NCBI GenBank assembly: GCA_040758475.1
Contig: JBFLVN010000151.1
Location: forward strand, 1 to 9,055
From: JBFLVN01 sp040758475
Lineage (GTDB): Bacteria > JAGRBM01
Reading direction: 5' to 3'
Length of the DNA stretch: 9,055 nt
The translations under genes were made by a program, and so were the position numbers. Under the pieces are notes generated by a model, which had not been told where the DNA came from, did no database searches, and was given only the letters and a program-made list of their open reading frames with translations. Below, in pieces: positions 5,502-9,055 of the stretch. Positions within the stretch are counted from its first letter, which is position 1; each line of letters opens with the position of its first letter.

Positions 5502-7094
5502 ATGGACCAGACCAAGACCAATATCGTTGTGGGCGCCTTCGCCGTCGTCGTGCTGGCCATGCTGGCCTACGGGGCCGTACGCCTGGGGCCCACCCACTTC
5601 GGGAAATCCGAATACAAGTCCCTCGTCGTTTACGTCCCTTCGGCCACCGGGATTTACAAGGATTCCTCCGTCCGCATCGCGGGCGTGAAAGTGGGTTTGG
5701 TCGACAGCATCTCCCTCGACAAGGGAGTCGCCCGCGTGGAAGTGCGCCTCCGGGGGGACGTGGAACTCTTTCCCAACGCCCGGGCGGTGGTGAAGAGCGA
5801 AGGGCTCCTGGGCGACCGCTACATCGAGATCGAGCCCGGCAACGCCGACCCTTACATTGAAAAAGAACAGGCGGGCCCGCCCGACGACCGGGGCCCGCGC
5901 ATCATCTATGCCGATGAGGAAGGCGGCATCGAAGACGTCGCCACCCAGCTTGGCAAGACGGGCAAGAATCTCGAAGCCATCACGAACAACTTGCGGGCCG
6001 TCCTTGAAAACAAGCCCGGCGGCAATGAAGACCTGGCCCAGACCCTAAAAGCCCTGGCCAAGCTCACGACGAACCTGGCCGAGATTACGGGCGAGAACCG
6101 GAAGGATTTCCGGGAACTCGTCACCCACCTGCGGCGCATCAGCGAGACGCTCGACAACGAAACCCCGCAAGTGGCCAGCGACCTCCGGAAACTTATCGGG
6201 GATTTGAACGAACTCGTCAGTACGAGCAAGAGCGACCTCCAGGCGGCGCTCGGGTCCTTCCGGACGGCGGCCGAACGTTTCGACAAATCGCTCCAGAACA
6301 TCGAGGAGATCACGGGCAAGATCAACGACGGGCAGGGGACCATCGGCCGGCTCATCAATGACGATTCGACGGTCGAGGAAGTAAACCGCGCCCTCAAAGG
6401 AATCAATTCGTTCGTCGATTTCGCCAATCGCTTGGAAGTGCGTCTTGGCTACCGGGCGGAAGTGCAAGTTCGCCAACCACAGCCAAAAACCCCGGATCCG
6501 ACTATCCCAGGAAGGGACGATTTCGATGCGAAGAGCGTGATCAGCCTCGAACTCTGGCCCAAACCCGATAAATATTACTTCCTTCACCTCGTCACGAGTC
6601 CGTCCGGAACCCGTCCGCGGGTCACGCGTACCGTGATGCAAAACGACGATCCCTTTAATCCTGGAAGTTGCGTATCCAACCCTTATTTTCCCTGCAACAA
6701 TACTCAGACGCTCACTTCCACCGACAACGGCGGCGTGCTCGTGAGCCTGGGGATCGGAAAACGCTTCGAGTACGTGACGTTCTTCGGCGGCTTGATTGAA
6801 AGTTCGGGCGGCTTCGGCATGAGCCTCTCGCCCGATCGCTACAAGCATTGGGAAGCGGAAGTGACGATGTACGGCTTCGACCGGCAGGATACGACGCGGC
6901 CGATTTTAAAGGGCCGGGTTTCCTATTCGTTCCTCAAATACTTCTATTTGACGGCGGGGGCGGAAGACATCCTGGCTGATAATACCAAGGACATCGTTCC
7001 CTTTTTCGGCGGCGGGCTCTCCTTCGTCGAGGACGACATCAAACCCCTTCTCTCGCAAGTCCAGGTTCCCGCCAGCGGCCTGACGGGAAAATAA
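5502..7094 (+). CDS. mlaD: MlaD-type MCE protein with long helical shaft and C-terminal outer-membrane barrel-like domain
   Basis: The protein is 530 residues, about three times E. coli MlaD. In order: a short N-in tail and one membrane helix (about 8-28); an MCE domain (about 37-113) with the family text YVPSATGIYKDSSVRIAGVK and the GLLGDRYIEI end; a polar linker (114-140); a heptad-rich helical region (about 141-312) with the conserved GQGTIGRLINDDS turn (278-290); and a C-terminal part (about 313-512) of alternating short strands rich in aromatics and glycine (VISLELWP, YYFLHLVTSP, GVLVSLGIGKRFEYVTFFGG, GRVSYSFLKYFYLTAGAED, FFGGGLSF). The last part reads as an outer-membrane beta-barrel and resembles the one-piece MlaD reported for Veillonella parvula. 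MCE domains assemble as hexamers that carry lipid. Cys390 and Cys398 could form a disulfide in a loop. No good Shine-Dalgarno precedes the ATG. The MCE assignment is secure; the barrel is inferred from the residue pattern. Confidence 0.93.
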   Translation: MDQTKTNIVVGAFAVVVLAMLAYGAVRLGPTHFGKSEYKSLVVYVPSATGIYKDSSVRIAGVKVGLVDSISLDKGVARVEVRLRGDVELFPNARAVVKSEGLLGDRYIEIEPGNADPYIEKEQAGPPDDRGPRIIYADEEGGIEDVATQLGKTGKNLEAITNNLRAVLENKPGGNEDLAQTLKALAKLTTNLAEITGENRKDFRELVTHLRRISETLDNETPQVASDLRKLIGDLNELVSTSKSDLQAALGSFRTAAERFDKSLQNIEEITGKINDGQGTIGRLINDDSTVEEVNRALKGINSFVDFANRLEVRLGYRAEVQVRQPQPKTPDPTIPGRDDFDAKSVISLELWPKPDKYYFLHLVTSPSGTRPRVTRTVMQNDDPFNPGSCVSNPYFPCNNTQTLTSTDNGGVLVSLGIGKRFEYVTFFGGLIESSGGFGMSLSPDRYKHWEAEVTMYGFDRQDTTRPILKGRVSYSFLKYFYLTAGAEDILADNTKDIVPFFGGGLSFVEDDIKPLLSQVQVPASGLTGK

Positions 7095-7096
7095 GT

Positions 7097-7561
7097 TTAC
7101 CGCTTCTTTTTCTTCTTACCGCCTTTTCCCTGGGGTGGCACGATCAGCACCGGGCACTTGGCCGTGCGGACGACCCGTTCGGCCACGGAGCCGAGCAGGA
7201 AATGGGTAAGGCCCGTGTTCCCCCGGGTGGGCATCACGATGAGGTCGATCTTGTTGCGATCGGCGTAGCGGACGATCTCCGACGCCGGACTTCCGACGGT
7301 CACGAGCGATTCGACGGCCCCCGCACCCGCGTTCTTCTTGACGAACGCCCGGAGGGCTTCCTGGGCGGAGGTTTCCATCCGGTCGAGGACGTCGCCGCTC
7401 GGAAGCCCCATCGCCACGGTCATGGGGACGGCCACCGGTTCGACCACGTGGAGGAGGTGGATGGCCGCGCCCGATTCGGCGGCAATCTCCTTGGCTTTGG
7501 AAAAAGCCTCCTGGGCGTAGCGGGAAAAATCGGTCGGGACGAGAATTCGTTTGGCGATCAT
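7097..7561 (-). CDS. Universal stress protein (UspA family)
   Basis: This is a single-domain Usp of 154 residues. It opens with KRILVPTDFS (4-13), whose Asp11 sits in the nucleotide-binding loop, and contains HLLHVVEP (35-42) and the nucleotide motif around IVMPTRGNTG...LLGS (108-125). G114-x9-G124-S125 fits the ATP-binding pattern, but the first Gly of the usual GxxG is Pro111, a form I recall from many environmental homologues. The end is a lysine-rich tail (GKGGKKKKKR). The frame is open further upstream to 7675, but the start at 7561 is decided by a perfect AGGAGG 8 bases before it, and the family begins here. The role is a stress-response nucleotide-binding protein; its partner is unknown. 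It ends 2 bases from the convergent mlaD stop. Confidence 0.93.
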   Translation of the reverse strand: MIAKRILVPTDFSRYAQEAFSKAKEIAAESGAAIHLLHVVEPVAVPMTVAMGLPSGDVLDRMETSAQEALRAFVKKNAGAGAVESLVTVGSPASEIVRYADRNKIDLIVMPTRGNTGLTHFLLGSVAERVVRTAKCPVLIVPPQGKGGKKKKKR

Positions 7562-7569
7562 GGCATCCG

Positions 7570-7575
7570 CCTCCT
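7570..7575 (-). promoter_or_regulatory. Ribosome binding site for the universal stress protein
   Basis: On the minus strand this is AGGAGG, 8 bases before the ATG at 7561. It rejects the longer start at 7675 for this gene. Confidence 0.85.
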
Positions 7576-7600
7576 GTTTGGAAGTTTCCCGGACTTGAAG

Positions 7601-7627
7601 CCCCGCCGCCATGATGGGCGTCAGGGG
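7601..7627 (-). other. Weak hairpin between the CPXCG gene and the stress-protein gene
   Basis: CCCC (7601-7604) and CGCC (7607-7610) can pair with GGGG (7624-7627) and GGCG (7617-7620) around a 6-base loop, with a small internal bulge. No U-tract follows on the minus strand. It might attenuate or mark a processing site in the 67-base gap, but it could be chance in GC-rich DNA. Confidence 0.25.
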
Positions 7628-7628
7628 C

Positions 7629-7811
7629 CTATTCGTCCTGGCGCCGGAGTTTGAGGCGCGGGCGGCCCTCTTCATTTACGACAAACGACACCTCGATGGG
7701 CCGGCAGCACACTTCGCAGTCTTCCGTGTAAGTCTGGAACTCGCCCCCGCCTTCGTCGATCAGGAAGGTGATCCGCTCTCCGCAGTAGGGGCATCTTCCC
7801 GAAGCTTCCAT
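7629..7811 (-). CDS. CPXCG-motif cysteine-rich small protein
   Basis: This is a 60-residue protein of the Cys_rich_CPXG family, a conserved bacterial group of unknown function. C7-P-Y-C10-G and C32-E-V-C35-C36 give two CxxC knuckles about 21 residues apart, which should hold one zinc ion in a ribbon-like fold. The phrase DCEVCCRPIEV is the family signature. The remainder is acidic and ends in a charged tail (LRRQDE). The ATG directly abuts the stop codon of the upstream EVE gene (TAAATG), with no gap and only a weak G-rich ribosome site, so translation probably depends on ribosomes finishing the EVE gene. Family membership is clear; function is not known. Confidence 0.9.
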   Translation of the reverse strand: MEASGRCPYCGERITFLIDEGGGEFQTYTEDCEVCCRPIEVSFVVNEEGRPRLKLRRQDE

Positions 7812-8279
7812 TTAAAGACCGCCCAATTTTAGGATGATCTTCCATTCCTCGGGTGTAACGGGCGTGACCGAGAGCCGACCCCGCTTCAGGAGCATCATGT
7901 TCTTGAGGGCGGGTGTTTTGCGGATATCTTCGAGTGTGACCATCTTCTTGAACGCTTCGCCGTACTGGACGTCCACCCCGTACCAGCGGGGCTCGTCCTT
8001 CTTAGAATCGGCGTCGTAGTGATCGTCCTTGGGGTCGAACTGGGTGGGGTCGGGATAGCCTTCCTTGACGACTACCGCCAGCCCCGCCACGCCCGAGGGC
8101 TCGGCGTTGGAGTGGTAATAAAGAACGCCGTCGCCCTTTTTGATCTTGTCCCGCAGGAAGTTCCTGGCTTCGTAATTTCGCACGCCGTCCCAGAAGGTCG
8201 TTTGCTTGTGGGCTTTCTTCAGATCCTCAAAGGAAAAAACGTCAGGCTCGGATTTCATCAGCCAGTACTGTTTGCCCAT
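7812..8279 (-). CDS. EVE domain-containing protein (THYN1-like)
   Basis: This is a stand-alone EVE domain of 155 residues, the usual length for the bacterial relatives of thymocyte nuclear protein 1. Matching blocks are YWLMKSEP (5-12), WDGVRNYEARNFLRD (30-44), GDGVLYYHSNAEPSGVAGLA (49-68), RWYGVDV (98-104) and LLKRGRLSVTPVTPEEW (130-146). EVE domains belong to the PUA-like superfamily; members in restriction systems and THYN1 have been linked to modified bases in nucleic acid. The substrate of this housekeeping form is not established. The start is supported by GAGGAG on the minus strand 8 bases upstream. It lies 19 bases after the exonuclease III gene and abuts the CPXCG gene, so the three probably form an operon. 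Confidence 0.94.
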   Translation of the reverse strand: MGKQYWLMKSEPDVFSFEDLKKAHKQTTFWDGVRNYEARNFLRDKIKKGDGVLYYHSNAEPSGVAGLAVVVKEGYPDPTQFDPKDDHYDADSKKDEPRWYGVDVQYGEAFKKMVTLEDIRKTPALKNMMLLKRGRLSVTPVTPEEWKIILKLGGL

Positions 8280-8287
8280 GGGTGGCG

Positions 8288-8293
8288 CTCCTC
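8288..8293 (-). promoter_or_regulatory. Ribosome binding site for the EVE protein
   Basis: GAGGAG on the minus strand, 8 bases before the ATG at 8279, lies in the short gap after the exonuclease III stop codon. Confidence 0.7.
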
Positions 8294-8298
8294 GAAGG

Positions 8299-9055
8299 TT
8301 ATTTGAAAACGGCGATGACCGGCGCGTGGTCCGAAGCTCCTTGGCCCTTGCGCTCGTCCCGGTCCACGAGGACGTCTTCTATTTTCGCCACCAAAGGTTT
8401 CGTCACGAAGATGTGATCGATCCGCAGACCGTGGTTCTTGGGAAAACCGAGCTGGCGGTAATCCCACCACGTGTACTGGACCTTATCGGGATAGAGATGG
8501 CGGAAGGCGTCCGTGAGGCCGTAGGCGGCCACGCTTTGAAGGGCCTTGCGTTCTTTCGTCGAGCAGAGGACTTGCTCTTCCCAGAGCGTGGGATCGTGGA
8601 CGTCCTTGTCCTCCGGGGCGACGTTGAAATCTCCGCACAGGACGAGAGGGGTCGCGTCCGCCGCGCCAAGGCTATCCAAATACTTGCGCAGGCGTTTGAA
8701 CCAGGAGAGCTTGTATTCGTACTTATCGGTCCCCACGGCCTGGCCGTTCGGCGCATAGGCGCAGAGGATTTTCGTGCCGCCGACGGTCGCCCCCACGAGG
8801 CGCGCCTGGGCTTCGTCGTTCCCGTCGCCAAACCCCTTGGCCACGTCCAGGAGTTTCTTTTTCGAGAGGATGGCGACCCCGTTGTAGGTCTTCTGGCCGT
8901 GAAAGGCCGCTTCGTAACCGGCGTCCTTGAGTTCCGCTACCGGAAAAATATCGTCCGTCACCTTGGTCTCTTGGAGGCAAACCACGTCGGGGGAGTGGCG
9001 TTCTAAGACCTTGGCGAGCCGCTCGAAGCGGGCCCGGATGGAATTGACGTTCCAG
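8299..9055 (-). CDS. xth: Exodeoxyribonuclease III (5' partial)
   Basis: This is an Xth/APE1-type AP endonuclease and 3'-5' exonuclease of base-excision repair. The frame runs to the window edge: the outermost codons read WNVNSIRARFERLAKVLERH, which is the canonical N-terminus of the family, so only about the first two to six residues are missing. The GTG at 8985 is internal, not a start. Active-site blocks are present: the Asn of WNVNSIR, the metal-binding Glu of CLQETKV, CGDFNVAPEDKDVHDP with its catalytic Asp and Asn, YTWWDYR, LRIDHIFVT, and the terminal GASDHAPV with the catalytic Asp-His. Length and order are those of exonuclease III. It appears to be the first visible gene of the xth-EVE-CPXCG-usp run. 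Confidence 0.96.
   Translation of the reverse strand, partial: WNVNSIRARFERLAKVLERHSPDVVCLQETKVTDDIFPVAELKDAGYEAAFHGQKTYNGVAILSKKKLLDVAKGFGDGNDEAQARLVGATVGGTKILCAYAPNGQAVGTDKYEYKLSWFKRLRKYLDSLGAADATPLVLCGDFNVAPEDKDVHDPTLWEEQVLCSTKERKALQSVAAYGLTDAFRHLYPDKVQYTWWDYRQLGFPKNHGLRIDHIFVTKPLVAKIEDVLVDRDERKGQGASDHAPVIAVFK

Noticed and set aside
7562..7675. 38-residue N-terminal extension of the stress protein
   Set aside because: A perfect AGGAGG sits 8 bases before the ATG at 7561, and the Usp fold starts there.
8206..9006. Plus-strand open frame of 266 codons opposite EVE and exonuclease III
   Set aside because: The minus strand carries clear EVE and exonuclease III motifs throughout; this frame is their shadow.

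Overview
The window is about 60% GC by eye, densely coded, and looks like chromosome of a Gram-negative-type (diderm) bacterium. The diderm call rests on an MlaE/MlaF/MlaD lipid-transport set whose MlaD-like protein ends in a region resembling an outer-membrane beta-barrel, and on a substrate-binding methyltransferase carrying an export signal. Gene content, gene style (several GTG starts, tight overlaps) and an interspersed palindromic repeat of the TGTCA...TGACA type fit an uncultured member of the former Deltaproteobacteria or a nearby phylum (Desulfobacterota, NC10, Nitrospirota/Nitrospinota type). This placement is inference; there is no rRNA or other marker to settle it. I see no phage genes, transposase, tRNA or CRISPR array.

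Layout, plus strand. (1) Bases 1-1736: the 3' part of an FAD-dependent desaturase/isomerase-like oxidoreductase of the carotenoid type, with a complete Rieske [2Fe-2S] domain inserted in its middle. (2) 1746-2501: protein-L-isoaspartate methyltransferase with an N-terminal export or lipoprotein signal. (3) 2502-2629: gap holding a 72-bp imperfect palindromic repeat. (4) 2630-3751: alanine racemase. (5) 3748-4572: MlaE-type permease, overlapping alr by 4 bases. (6) about 4581-5375: MlaF-type ATPase. (7) 5376-5501: a structured leader with several inverted repeats. (8) 5502-7094: a long MlaD-type MCE protein.

Layout, minus strand, read from the right edge. (9) Exonuclease III, its first few codons outside the window. 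(10) A stand-alone EVE-domain protein. (11) A 60-residue CPXCG zinc-ribbon-like protein whose start abuts the EVE stop codon. (12) A universal stress protein. This set converges on mlaD with only 2 bases between the two stop codons.

How the genes work together. alr (D-alanine for peptidoglycan) and mlaE-mlaF-mlaD (lipid transport across the envelope) form one cell-envelope operon. The MlaD protein appears to combine an inner-membrane anchor, an MCE ring domain, a long helical shaft and an outer-membrane barrel in one chain. That is the arrangement proposed for an ancestral one-piece trans-envelope Mla bridge, and it would explain why no mlaA or mlaC is seen beside it. The minus-strand genes look like a small housekeeping/stress and DNA-maintenance operon. 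The most interesting points are the Rieske insertion in the carotenoid-type enzyme, the MlaD-barrel fusion with its structured leader, and the exported repair methyltransferase.
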